NCBI RefSeq assembly: GCF_000772045.1
Contig: NZ_CP009754.1
Span: forward strand, 2,108,001 to 2,172,000
Source: Streptomyces sp. CCM_MD2014
GTDB lineage: Bacteria > Actinomycetota > Actinomycetes > Streptomycetales > Streptomycetaceae
Direction: 5' to 3'
Length of the DNA stretch: 64,000 nucleotides
Shown: positions 34,477 through 43,601 of the stretch, one piece after another
Layout: each line of letters starts with the position of its first letter
Numbering within the stretch: the first letter of the stretch is position 1
Notes under the pieces: model-generated
What the model saw: only the letters and a program-made list of their open reading frames with translations
Told to the model about the DNA's origin: nothing
The model's database searches: none
Translations under genes and position numbers: made by a program

Positions 34477-37218
34477 TTACCCGTCCGACGCTGCGAGCTC
34501 GGCGATCGCGGCCGTTGCGCGGGCACAGTTGTTGCGGTCCTCGAAGGCGAAGAAGGCACGCGCCCGGTAGTCGTACTCCGGCTCGCGTACGCATCCGTTG
34601 CTGAGGTAGCGGATCACTTCGGTCACCACTTCCTCCACGTTGCCGCACACCGGCCCGAACCCGTCGTACGCGGCTTCGAAGTACCCCTTCCTGGCGTGCT
34701 TCGCCCAGTACTCGTCCGGGTCGAACCGGGCGTAGACCAGCGGTGTGCCGAGGTAGGCCATGTCGAAGTGGACCGAGGACCAGTCGGTGATGAACAGGTC
34801 GCACTGGCGCAGGGCCGTCTGGACACTGACTTTCGTCTGGTCCAGGCGCTGTACGCGTGGGTGGTCCGGCACCACTCCGTCGATCATGTTCCGCATCTCG
34901 TAGTGCGGAAGGAAGTCGAGCACGTAGTCGTAGTGCTCCAGCGCCTCCATCAGCTTGGGGTGGCGCAGCAGCTGCACCATGAACTCCCGGTAGGTCGACT
35001 CCCGGAAGATCTCGTCTACCGCGTCCCGGTCGGCACCGTCCTGCTGGAGGTAGGACGGGATCGTCAGGTACTTGCGCCAGGTGGGCATCAGCAGGACACG
35101 CCGACGGCCGCGGTCCGGCTGCAGGGCGTCGAAGCGCGGAAAGCCCAGCGCCTTGGCCTGGTCACCGTAGTGCATGTGCTCGGAGAAGTACTGGGCCTCC
35201 CGGTCACTGGTCGCGAACACCAGGTCCACGCCTGTCCGGTTGCGGTGCAGTGCCTTGCTGCCGTCCTCGTCGGTGACGCCGTGCTGGAGGAAGACCCGCC
35301 GGGCCCCGATACGCCAGTTGAGGTGCTTGAGGTACTTCGTGCGGTCCCAGCCGTCGGGAAGCATGTACGAGTCGATGTCGTAGGCGTTGATGAGCAGCGA
35401 CGCGTGCAGCATGAGGAGCTTGTGCTTCCAGGAGCTGTGCGCCACCACGTTCCCGAGGCCCTTCAGCTTGGCCCGGTCCGCGCTGCCCTTGTCGATGACG
35501 TAGTAGGCCTTGCGGCGGCGCTCGTGCTTACGCAGATAGGTGAACAGATGCAGACTGTTGTCCTGTGCGGTGTCCTTGCGCTCGCCGATCAGCCAGATTT
35601 CCTTGTGGCGGAAGAACCTCAGTGTGGCCCGCCGGATGGCGCGGGCCCGCCAGAAGGGTGCCTTGCGCTTCTTCTGGTCACGGTCCAGCCCCTCGAGGAA
35701 CTCTTCCCAGTCCTTGTCCCCGTCCCGGCCCCGCGCTTCGCGTACGACCAGGACGGCGTTGTCCTTGCCCCTGGACTGCGGAAGGACCCAGCGGTCCGCA
35801 ACCTTCATGGGACGGGCGCCGCGCAACATCGCCGTGGTGGTCATGCACGGCCGCGAGACGTCACGGCCGGTGGTGCAGAACACCAGCTTCAACGGGAACT
35901 CGCCGTCCGAGAGGGCGCTGGCCGGCACGATCGCCTCGAACCCGCCCCAGGCGAGGTCGTCACGGGTGGCCAGCAGATCGCTGCGCCAGACCTGCTTCGC
36001 GGGCACCATCTGCCCGCTCTTCTCCACCCACAGTTGCAGTCGATTGCGCATGGGGCGCCCCATGGGGAGTCCGTTGAGGACAAACCGGCCGGCGACGAGG
36101 ATTCCGCCGGATCCCTGGTCGGCCTGGATCCGTTCCACGTGCACGCTCGTGGAGGAGATCTTCGTCAGCGGAAGCAGCGCGCTCGGTACCGCGACATCGA
36201 GGTAGAGGTCCCCTCCCCGTCCGTATACGCCGGTGATCGCCTGCTCCGGGCGGGCGAAGAGTTCGTACCAGTTCATGTACATCGCGAGGAACGGCACCCG
36301 GTGGCGGGCGTCGTGGGTGGATCCCAGGACCGCGTCGGGTGTCACCAGCGTGTAGACCGCGCGGGCCCGCTGGAACAGCTGATACAGCTCTTCTTCGGAC
36401 AGGACCTGCGGCGCGCGCAGGGCGAAGCCCTGGTAGCTGCGCACCAAGAACCGGTTGAGGACCTCCTGCCGGTGCCCCGAGAGGCGGGAGCGCAGGCTCA
36501 TCAGGTACTCCTCCAGAAGGAGGTGGTCCCAGTAGTTCGCCGTGCGTTCCCAGAGCTTGTCCATCGTGGAGTCTTCGGCCGCGCGCTTGCGGTACTTGTA
36601 GACCGTGTTCGGGACCATCGCGATGCGGTCCGCGAGCAGCATGGCGGGAACCGAGAAGAAGGCGTCCTCGAAGTGCACGCCCTCGCGGAACCGGATGTTG
36701 TTGGCGCGGATGAACTCGAGGTCGAAGAGCTTGTGGCAGGCGCTTCCGCCGTGGATCATCTCCGGGATGTTCTCGATCCCGGGATGCACTTGCACCTGCT
36801 TGCCGAAGTAGCGGAGCCAGGGCCAGTTGGTCTCCTCCGGAAACGTCTCCATGCGTCCGATGGTGAGCGGCACCCGCTCCTTGACGGCGGTCCGCCACAT
36901 GTTTTCCAGGGCGTCCTCGGGCAGTACGTCGTCGGAGTCGCAGAAGGTGATGTAGCGGGCGCTGACCAGATCCATGCCCGCGTTCCTGGCCCCGCCGGCC
37001 TTCCCCTCCGCGTGCACGAACGCCCATACGTTGGGGTGCCGGGCGGCGAACTCCGCGGCGATCGCGGCCGAGCTGTCGCTGCTGCCGTTGTCGACCAGTA
37101 CCACCTGGCACCGGTCGAAGATCGTCTGTCGGGCCAGCGAGTCCAGGCACTCCGGGAGATATCTCTCCACGTTGAAGATAGGGACGACGACGGCGACGGC
37201 GTAGAGGGGTTCGAACAC
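34477..37218 (-). CDS. GT2 glycosyltransferase fused to CDP-glycerol glycerophosphotransferase-like domain
   Basis: 913 aa, last gene of the glycopolymer operon. Residues about 8-110 are a GT-A family 2 transferase (VVVPIFNVERYLPECLDSL, VDNGSSDSS, FCDSDDVLP with the DxD), followed by a helical region to about 290, a beta-rich middle domain (VAGRFVLNGLPMGRP...) and, from about residue 520, a TagB/TarF-type domain (KDTAQDNS, VVAHSSWKHKLLMLHAS, VFLQHGVTDED, LMPTWRKYL, FLPHYEMRNMI, FITDWSSVHFDMAYLGTP). The enzyme should add a sugar and a polyol- or sugar-phosphate to a teichoic-acid-like wall polymer. The GTG at 37218 is supported by AGGAG 7 nt before it; the first 66 residues of the longer frame are rejected. 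Close paralogue of the third gene. Confidence 0.85.
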   Translation of the reverse strand: MFEPLYAVAVVVPIFNVERYLPECLDSLARQTIFDRCQVVLVDNGSSDSSAAIAAEFAARHPNVWAFVHAEGKAGGARNAGMDLVSARYITFCDSDDVLPEDALENMWRTAVKERVPLTIGRMETFPEETNWPWLRYFGKQVQVHPGIENIPEMIHGGSACHKLFDLEFIRANNIRFREGVHFEDAFFSVPAMLLADRIAMVPNTVYKYRKRAAEDSTMDKLWERTANYWDHLLLEEYLMSLRSRLSGHRQEVLNRFLVRSYQGFALRAPQVLSEEELYQLFQRARAVYTLVTPDAVLGSTHDARHRVPFLAMYMNWYELFARPEQAITGVYGRGGDLYLDVAVPSALLPLTKISSTSVHVERIQADQGSGGILVAGRFVLNGLPMGRPMRNRLQLWVEKSGQMVPAKQVWRSDLLATRDDLAWGGFEAIVPASALSDGEFPLKLVFCTTGRDVSRPCMTTTAMLRGARPMKVADRWVLPQSRGKDNAVLVVREARGRDGDKDWEEFLEGLDRDQKKRKAPFWRARAIRRATLRFFRHKEIWLIGERKDTAQDNSLHLFTYLRKHERRRKAYYVIDKGSADRAKLKGLGNVVAHSSWKHKLLMLHASLLINAYDIDSYMLPDGWDRTKYLKHLNWRIGARRVFLQHGVTDEDGSKALHRNRTGVDLVFATSDREAQYFSEHMHYGDQAKALGFPRFDALQPDRGRRRVLLMPTWRKYLTIPSYLQQDGADRDAVDEIFRESTYREFMVQLLRHPKLMEALEHYDYVLDFLPHYEMRNMIDGVVPDHPRVQRLDQTKVSVQTALRQCDLFITDWSSVHFDMAYLGTPLVYARFDPDEYWAKHARKGYFEAAYDGFGPVCGNVEEVVTEVIRYLSNGCVREPEYDYRARAFFAFEDRNNCARATAAIAELAASDG

Positions 37219-37268
37219 GAATGACTCCTGTTTTCTGACGAATACCCCATTTCTGGAGCGGACGCTGA

Positions 37269-38744
37269 TCAGTGCTGGGCTGCCTCGATCACCAGTTGGG
37301 CGCTCCCGCCCTCGGAGGTGATCCGCGCGAGGCCGTGGAATCCGTTGACGGGCGGGTGCTGGCTCAGGGCCGGGGAGACGGTGCAGGGGCGCGAGACGTC
37401 CCTGCCGCGGGTGCACACCACCAGCCGCACGGGGAAGGAGCCGGCGGAGAACTGCCGCGGGTCGACGGTGACGCTGAAGACGGCCCCCGCCTGGTCCGGC
37501 CGGTCGTGGGTCTGCCCGTGGTTCACTGCCGGAAGCGTCTTGCCGCTGCGTTCGAACCAGACCTGGAGTTCCAGCTTGGCCAGCAGTTCGTCGGGGATTC
37601 CGTTGACCGAGAACCGGCCGTGGATCACCGCGGTCCCACCGTCACCCGCGGAGACTCCCTCGATCCGCGCCGGAACGGACGTGACTTTCGTCAGGGGCAG
37701 TCCCCAGGACGTCCCCGGATAGTCGATGTAGAGATCTCCCTCACGACCGAAGACCGGGCCGAGGACGGCAGCCGGACGGTAGAAGAGGTCGAAGTCCCCG
37801 AAGTGCAGAGCGAGATAGGGCAACCGGTGCCGGGTGTCGTGCGTGCTGCGGGCGAACTGCTCCGAGGTGATGCCCCAGTAGAGCGCGCGGCAGCGCTCGA
37901 AGAGCTGGCGGCAGTCGGCCTCGCCGAAGACCCGAGGCGCTCTCAGCAGGAAACCCTGCATGCTGCGGACGAGGAAGCGCTCCAGCGTTTCCTGCTCGTA
38001 CGGCGTCAGCGTCTGCCGCATGGCCGCGAGGTATTCCAGCATCAGCAAGTGGTCGGCGTAGTTCTGCGGAAGGTCCCAGATGGTGTCCATGACGGAAGTG
38101 CCGTCACCGCGCCTGCGGTATTCGTAGACGGGAGCGTCGACCATCGCGATGCGTTCCGAAAGCAGCAGCGCGGGCAGCGAGACATAGGCGTCCTCGAAAG
38201 CGGTGCCCGTGCCGAACCGGATGCCCTGGGAGCGCAGCAGGTCGAGGTCGAAGATCTTGTTCCAGCAGGACGCCGAGTGGATCAGGTCCGGGATGTCGAC
38301 GACGCTGCTCACGGTCTTGACGTTCTTGCCGAAGTACTTGTGCCACGGTGCCTTGACCGGCTTCGGAACGTGCTTCTCCCGGCCCACGACGACCGTGGCC
38401 CTGGTCTTGACGATGGTGTTCCGGAGCACTTCCAGGGACCGTTCGGGCACGATGTCATCCGCGTCCCAGAAGACGATGTACGGCGTCGTGGCCATGTCCA
38501 TGCCCATGTTGCGTGCGTCTCCGGCCCGCCCCTCTGGCTGGGACACCAGGTCGACGTTCGGGTGGCGAGCGGCGAACTCGCTCGCGATCGCCACCGACTG
38601 GTCGCTGCTGCCGTTGTCGACGAGGATCACATGGGCACGCGCCAGGGCCGTCTGCGCGGCCACCGACTCCAGAAACGCACCCAAGTAGTTCTGCACGTCG
38701 CGGAACGGCACGACGACCGTCACGTCACGGTTGGCGTGGGACAT
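37269..38744 (-). CDS. GT2 glycosyltransferase, paralogue lacking the phosphotransferase domain
   Basis: 491 aa. It aligns by eye with the first two-thirds of its neighbours: VVVPFRDVQNYLGAFLESV, VDNGSSDQS, FWDADDIVP (DAD instead of DSD), then the helical block (LERFLVRSMQGFLLRAPRVF) and the beta-rich middle domain (IHGRFSVNGIPDELLAKLELQVW ... CTRGRDVSRPC). It stops exactly where the CDP-glycerol transferase-like domain would begin, so either it lost that domain or it is an original stand-alone form. Strong ribosome site (GGAGGAAGT). Probably adds sugars only. It lies between the two large paralogues with gaps of 50 and 21 nt. Confidence 0.82.
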   Translation of the reverse strand: MSHANRDVTVVVPFRDVQNYLGAFLESVAAQTALARAHVILVDNGSSDQSVAIASEFAARHPNVDLVSQPEGRAGDARNMGMDMATTPYIVFWDADDIVPERSLEVLRNTIVKTRATVVVGREKHVPKPVKAPWHKYFGKNVKTVSSVVDIPDLIHSASCWNKIFDLDLLRSQGIRFGTGTAFEDAYVSLPALLLSERIAMVDAPVYEYRRRGDGTSVMDTIWDLPQNYADHLLMLEYLAAMRQTLTPYEQETLERFLVRSMQGFLLRAPRVFGEADCRQLFERCRALYWGITSEQFARSTHDTRHRLPYLALHFGDFDLFYRPAAVLGPVFGREGDLYIDYPGTSWGLPLTKVTSVPARIEGVSAGDGGTAVIHGRFSVNGIPDELLAKLELQVWFERSGKTLPAVNHGQTHDRPDQAGAVFSVTVDPRQFSAGSFPVRLVVCTRGRDVSRPCTVSPALSQHPPVNGFHGLARITSEGGSAQLVIEAAQH

Positions 38745-38765
38745 ACTTCCTCCTGGAACACCACA

Positions 38766-41519
38766 TCAATGATTCGACCCCCGAACGAGGCGATCGATCG
38801 CTGCCGAGGCCCTCACATTGTTCTGCTGGTCCCGGTACTCGTAGAACTTCTCGACCCGCCGCAGGTACTCGGGTTCTCTCGCACAGCCTCCCGACATGTA
38901 GCGGACCACTTCGCCGACGACCTCTTCGACGGATTCACAGACCGGCCCGAAGCCGTCCCGGCGGGCATCGAAATACCCCTTCTGGTAATGCCCGTCCCAG
39001 TACTCTTCGGCGTCGAATTGCGCGTAGACCAGAGGAGTTCCCAGGTACGCGATGTCGAACGCCGTGGACGACCAGTCCGTGACGAAGAGGTCACAACTCC
39101 GCATGGCCTCCTGCACGCTGACCTTGTTCTGGTCGATGATTCGGATTCGCTCTCGTTCCGGCACCATCTCCCCGACCATCGCACGCATTTCGTAGTGCGG
39201 CAGGAATTCCAGCGTGTAGTCGTACCGGTCCAGGGCGGCCAGCAACTCCGGGTCGTTCAGGAAGCGGACCATGAATTCCCGGTAGCCGGAGGCGAGGAAG
39301 CGGTCGCGCGCGGCTTGTCGCGCTTCGCGGCCACCGCCGTCACGGCTGTACGAGGCGACGGTCAGGTAGGCGCGCCACGTCGGCATGAACAGGACCGTGC
39401 GACTGCCGCGACCGGAAGCCAGCGCGTCGAAGCGGGGAAAACCGCTGACCTCGACCTGTCCCTCGTAGCCGAGTTCCTCCGACAGGAACCGCCCCTCCTC
39501 CCGGCTCACCGCGAGGATGAGGTCGACGCCGGTGCGGTTGCGGTGCAGACCCTTGCTGACGTCCTTGTCCGTGACTCCGTGCTGCAGGAAGACCCGGCGG
39601 GCACCCACGCGCCAATTCAGGTGCTTGAGGTACCGGGTCCGGTCCCAGCCGTCGGGCAGCATGTAGGTGTCGATGTCATAGGCGTTGACCAGCGCTGAGA
39701 CGTGCAGCATCAGCAGCTTGTGCTTCCAGGAACTGTGCGCCACGACGTGCCCGAGTCCCGCCAGGCGGGCTCGGTCCGGACTGCCGGCCCGGATGACGTA
39801 GTACGCTCCGCGCCGTTTCTCCGAAGTGCGCAGGTGCCGGAACAGGTGCCAACCGTTGTCCTGCGCGGTGTCACCACGTTCGCCCAACAGCCAGACGTCC
39901 CGCCCCAGGAACAGTGACTTCAGGGGCTTGGTGAGCAGCCGGATCAGGCGCTGTTTCCAGAAAGGCCGACGGCGAAGGACATGTTTCGCGTCCTTGGCGA
40001 GGAGGCCGCCCAGGACGGCCCGCCTGCCGGGCCTGCGCGCCGTGCCCAACACCATGAGAATCGCCTGATTCTTGCCCTTCCAGTGCGGCACCACTCGCAT
40101 GCCGTCGTGCTCGACGACGCGGGCCCCGCGCAGGTAGCCCGCGGCGACGCGACACGGCGTGACGGCCTGCCCGCCTTCGCCGTCGATGACGAGCTCGAGG
40201 TCGTGGACGCCCGGCCGCAGGGCGTCGAGGGACAGGTCGGCCGTGAAGCCGCCCCACTCCGTGTCGGGGCGTGTGTTCCTCAAGTCCCGTCGGCGGACCT
40301 GCGCGGCGGGAACGCTGAGGCGACTGCCCCGTACGCGCAGGCTCAGGTGCCCCGCCAGGGGTCGGGTCATGGGCAGGCCGCCCACCTCGAACCGTCCGGC
40401 GACCCTCAGCGTTCCGGTACCCGGCACCTTGCGGACGTGCTCGAGGTGGGCGGTGAAGGGCGTGGCCCGTGCCAACGGGGAGAGCTGGTCCGGAAGGTCA
40501 CCGAAGAGGTACGGGACGCCGTCGCGCACGGAGAGCTTGTTCAGTCTGGCCGCCCGGTCCGCGAACAGACCGAAGTCGCCCGTGAGGAAGGCGAGGTAGG
40601 CCACCCGGTGACGCGCGTCGGCGGTGGCCCTCACGACGAGCTCGGGCGCGACGTCCCAGTAGACGGCGCGGCAGCGCGAGTAGATGTCCTCCAGCTCGGT
40701 GCCCCGGAAGAGGTCGGGAGCCCGCAGCGCGAAGCCCTGGTAGCTGCGCACCAGAAAGAGGTCGAGGACGGCCCGCGAAAGGGTCGGGAGGCCCGAGCGC
40801 ATGCGATGCAGATACTCCACCAGTTGGAGGTGGTCCCAGTAGTTCTGCCGCCGTGTCCAGATCGCGTCCATGGTCGAGTTGCCCGCGGCGCGCTTGCGGT
40901 ACCGGTAGACGCACTCGTCGACGAGAGCGAGGCGGGTGGCGAGGACGAGCGCGGCGACTCCGACGTAGGCGTCCTCGAAGTGGACACCCTCAGCGAAGCG
41001 GATGCCGTGCGAGCGCAGGAAGGAGAGATCGAAGAGTTTGTTGCAGGCACTCGCGCTGTGCACCAGCTCGGGCATCTCCGCGACGCTGGCGAACGTCTTG
41101 TCGCCCTGCCCGAAGTACCCTTTCCAGGCCCAGTTGGTGGGCTTGGGAAACGTCTCCATCATGCCCACCACGACCTGGGCGCCGGTCCTCCTGGCGGCTT
41201 CCAGCATGCGTTCCAGTGCTGTGGGCGGCAGTACGTCGTCGGAGTCGCAGAAGGTGATGCGGCCACCGGTCGCCCGGTCCATCCCGATATTCCGGGCCGC
41301 TCCCGCGCCCCCGCCACGGCGTACCAACACCGTCACGTTGGCGTGCCGGCGGGCGAACTCGGCGCAGAGCCGGTAGGAACCGTCCGTGCTCCCGTTGTCG
41401 ACGAGCAGGATCTCGCAGCGCTGGAACACCGTCTGCGCAGCGATGGACTCCAGGCACTCCTGGAGGTACTGCTCCACGTTGTACACCGGCACGACCAACG
41501 TGACGTCATAGGCACTCAT
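38766..41519 (-). CDS. GT2 glycosyltransferase fused to CDP-glycerol glycerophosphotransferase-like domain
   Basis: 917 aa. Same architecture as the last gene of the operon: GT2 (LVVPVYNVEQYLQECLESI, LVDNGSTDGS, FCDSDDVLPP), helical block (LDLFLVRSYQGFALRAPDLF), beta-rich domain (RVAGRFEVGGLPMTRP) and TagB/TarF-like C-terminus (GDTAQDNGWHLFRHLR, VVAHSSWKHKLLMLHVS, VFLQHGVTDKDVS, FMPTWRAYLTV, FLPHYEMRAMVGEM, FVTDWSSTAFDIAYLGTP). The ATG overlaps the TGA of the Stealth gene (ATGA), so the two are coupled. Such two-module enzymes are expected to build repeating units of a sugar-phosphate wall polymer at the inner membrane face. The DNA here is visibly less GC-rich than flanking genes. Confidence 0.85.
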   Translation of the reverse strand: MSAYDVTLVVPVYNVEQYLQECLESIAAQTVFQRCEILLVDNGSTDGSYRLCAEFARRHANVTVLVRRGGGAGAARNIGMDRATGGRITFCDSDDVLPPTALERMLEAARRTGAQVVVGMMETFPKPTNWAWKGYFGQGDKTFASVAEMPELVHSASACNKLFDLSFLRSHGIRFAEGVHFEDAYVGVAALVLATRLALVDECVYRYRKRAAGNSTMDAIWTRRQNYWDHLQLVEYLHRMRSGLPTLSRAVLDLFLVRSYQGFALRAPDLFRGTELEDIYSRCRAVYWDVAPELVVRATADARHRVAYLAFLTGDFGLFADRAARLNKLSVRDGVPYLFGDLPDQLSPLARATPFTAHLEHVRKVPGTGTLRVAGRFEVGGLPMTRPLAGHLSLRVRGSRLSVPAAQVRRRDLRNTRPDTEWGGFTADLSLDALRPGVHDLELVIDGEGGQAVTPCRVAAGYLRGARVVEHDGMRVVPHWKGKNQAILMVLGTARRPGRRAVLGGLLAKDAKHVLRRRPFWKQRLIRLLTKPLKSLFLGRDVWLLGERGDTAQDNGWHLFRHLRTSEKRRGAYYVIRAGSPDRARLAGLGHVVAHSSWKHKLLMLHVSALVNAYDIDTYMLPDGWDRTRYLKHLNWRVGARRVFLQHGVTDKDVSKGLHRNRTGVDLILAVSREEGRFLSEELGYEGQVEVSGFPRFDALASGRGSRTVLFMPTWRAYLTVASYSRDGGGREARQAARDRFLASGYREFMVRFLNDPELLAALDRYDYTLEFLPHYEMRAMVGEMVPERERIRIIDQNKVSVQEAMRSCDLFVTDWSSTAFDIAYLGTPLVYAQFDAEEYWDGHYQKGYFDARRDGFGPVCESVEEVVGEVVRYMSGGCAREPEYLRRVEKFYEYRDQQNNVRASAAIDRLVRGSNH

Positions 41520-43306
41520 ATGCGGTGGGACTCGCTCGCGGGCTCGATGGCGTTCTGACGGTCCGCGACCTCATACGGACTGGGCACCGGGAAATAGGCT
41601 TCAAGGAAACGATTCAGCATGTTTCGCTGGGCTTCCGGGTCAGCCGCGTCGACCGTGTCGTTGAGACAGAAGGTGTCCATGTTCCGGTTGGCGAGGAGCG
41701 TATTGAGGCGCCGCTCGGCCAGTTCTGCCGAGAGGTCGATGTACCGGTACTGGATCTCCCCCAACGTGGCACGTGCCGAGTGGTACGCGAAATAGTGGTG
41801 CAGCGACGAGGCGATCGGCACGTCACCGGGGGAGCGGAAACGCGAATGCTGAGTGACGGCATGCTCCTCGGCGAAGGTCTCCTCGATCTCCTGGAGCACG
41901 CTTCGGCGGAGCGCATGCGGCGTGTGCTTCATCTTCTGCGAGATGGCGGTACCGAACTTCTGCGCAATGAGCCACCGACTGTTTTTCCCTGCGGCATTTA
42001 CCGGGAGGTCGTCCGGGGACGGGGCACCGCCCGGTATCAAAGCGGGCGAGGTGAAGAACTTGGTGATGCCGTTCGGATGGAAGAAGTGGGCGGGCGTGAC
42101 CGGACGACCGAAGAACACGTCGTCGTTCAGGTAAAGAAAGCACTCCGAGAGCCCCGGAATATGGTGCAGCTGGCTCTCGATGGCGTGGGAGTTGAACGTC
42201 GGCAGCGCGGTGGCCTCGGAGAAAATGTCCCGGTGGTCCACCACTCGGAGGTTCGCGTGATGCCTCTGCAGCCAGGACGGTGTCTGCCCGGCTGTCACGA
42301 GGTAGATGTTGCGCACCCACGGCGCGTTCTGATGGAGCGATCGCAGGGAGTAACGCAGTTCGTCGCGGCTGGTGAACCGGGAATCGTTCGCCGCCTGCTC
42401 GTGCAGCCGGTCCGCACCCAACCCCTGGCGCGCGCGATCGCGCGACGCTCGCCACACCGGGTCCGAGTCGTCCACCCAGGTGTAGACGACGTCGATGGGA
42501 AACTGGTGGTCCTCGGGGAGCGGGACGGCGAACTCAGCCAGCGTCCGGGCCTCCCCTGTGCGGTAGGCGGGAGGTATGGGGCTGAAGAGGCTCTGCGGCG
42601 CCGACTTGCGAACTGCACCCGTGGGAACCGCGTCGATGACACGGTTGGGGCGCGGGGCGTGCAACTCCCCGTCCCGCTCCGTCCACATCTCGATGTCGCA
42701 GCCGCTGGCCGCCCCGAAGACCAGTTGCTGGGTCGGGTCGCACACGTACCAGGCGACCCGCAGCACCTTGTGGTTGCGCAACTGCCGCCACGAGCGCTCC
42801 TCGTCGCCGGGTTCCATGCGGCTCTCGCTGCCCGCGGCCGGCCCCACGTAGCCCGGAGCCTCCGCGAAGGCCAACTGAAGCATTTCCTCCACCAGCGGGC
42901 GGGACGCGGCGGGAACGGCGACGGCGGGGAGTCCGCTGCTCGTACCCCGTACGCAGAAGTAGTCGATGCCCGCAGATTCCAGAACGGAGACCACGATGTG
43001 GAGATTGCGGGCGCGGGCCGCCCAGTCCGTCGCTCCTTCGACAAGGAGGGCACGCATGTGGCGCCGACCGACACGGACCACTCGCCGGGTGTGCGCCGGA
43101 CTGTGCCGAGGGGCGTTGCGCTTGCCTCCCATCGCCCAGACCACCGCTGCCGAGCGCACGGAGTCCGCGGCGGTGAGCGACGACTTCACTGCCCGGCGGA
43201 CCGGGTTCGGTACCCCACGGACGATGCGCCGCCTCGCGCCGGTCGGAACCGCAGACCGGTACGCCGAGATCAGCGCTCCGGCTTCAGGGTTGTCCGAGCC
43301 ACCCAC
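41516..43306 (-). CDS. Stealth-family sugar-phosphate transferase, first gene of the operon
   Basis: 596 aa if started at the GTG at 43306; the open frame extends to a TTG at 43453. All four Stealth conserved regions are visible: CR1 DVVYTWVDDSDPVW; CR2 RDELRYSLRSL ... YLVTAGQTPSWL ... FNSHAIESQLHHIPGL ... YLNDDVFFG; CR3 FRSPGDVPIASSLHHYFAYHSA; CR4 FCLNDT. These enzymes transfer hexose-1-phosphate to make phosphodiester-linked polysaccharides. The N-terminal 200 residues are a less conserved domain. I prefer 43306 because the SAYRSAVPTGARRRIVRGVP stretch right after it resembles family N-termini and a GGTGGA precedes it; the start is not certain. Confidence 0.83.
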   Translation of the reverse strand: MGGSDNPEAGALISAYRSAVPTGARRRIVRGVPNPVRRAVKSSLTAADSVRSAAVVWAMGGKRNAPRHSPAHTRRVVRVGRRHMRALLVEGATDWAARARNLHIVVSVLESAGIDYFCVRGTSSGLPAVAVPAASRPLVEEMLQLAFAEAPGYVGPAAGSESRMEPGDEERSWRQLRNHKVLRVAWYVCDPTQQLVFGAASGCDIEMWTERDGELHAPRPNRVIDAVPTGAVRKSAPQSLFSPIPPAYRTGEARTLAEFAVPLPEDHQFPIDVVYTWVDDSDPVWRASRDRARQGLGADRLHEQAANDSRFTSRDELRYSLRSLHQNAPWVRNIYLVTAGQTPSWLQRHHANLRVVDHRDIFSEATALPTFNSHAIESQLHHIPGLSECFLYLNDDVFFGRPVTPAHFFHPNGITKFFTSPALIPGGAPSPDDLPVNAAGKNSRWLIAQKFGTAISQKMKHTPHALRRSVLQEIEETFAEEHAVTQHSRFRSPGDVPIASSLHHYFAYHSARATLGEIQYRYIDLSAELAERRLNTLLANRNMDTFCLNDTVDAADPEAQRNMLNRFLEAYFPVPSPYEVADRQNAIEPASESHRI

Positions 43307-43467
43307 GAGGCATCCACCATCCGTACCCAGCAGCTCTGCCCTCCAAGGATCTCCACACCTCGATGTGTGGGCGCCTTGGACTAGAAGAAGCACGCATTTC
43401 CAGACAAGGGGGCTCGTACCCCCGATTCGACTGCGATCGCCGCACACCGGCAATCCACCAAACTTTC

Positions 43468-43497
43468 ACATAAGAGTTTCCTAAAAGTCCAGATCAA
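43468..43497 (-). promoter_or_regulatory. Sigma-70-type promoter of the Stealth/GT operon
   Basis: On the minus strand TTGATC (43497-43492) is followed after 18 nt by TTATGT (43473-43468). The surrounding 43454-43601 gap is AT-rich for this genome and contains no gene. Confidence 0.45.
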
Positions 43498-43601
43498 GAC
43501 AGCTGGCAGACAGCTTGTGACGCGTGACGATCACCACACGCAACAGATACAACCATTTGCGACTCTGGACTTTCAGCGCGATGTGCTGTAATGACGCGCT
43601 G

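Noticed and set aside
34477..43453. Mobile element or genomic island with att sites
   Set aside because: GC is lower, but I see no integrase, transposase, tRNA gene or flanking direct repeats at its edges.
43307..43453. Use of the upstream TTG as the Stealth start
   Set aside because: It adds 49 poorly conserved residues with no good ribosome site at proper spacing; the GTG at 43306 begins a conserved-looking N-terminus. Not fully excluded.
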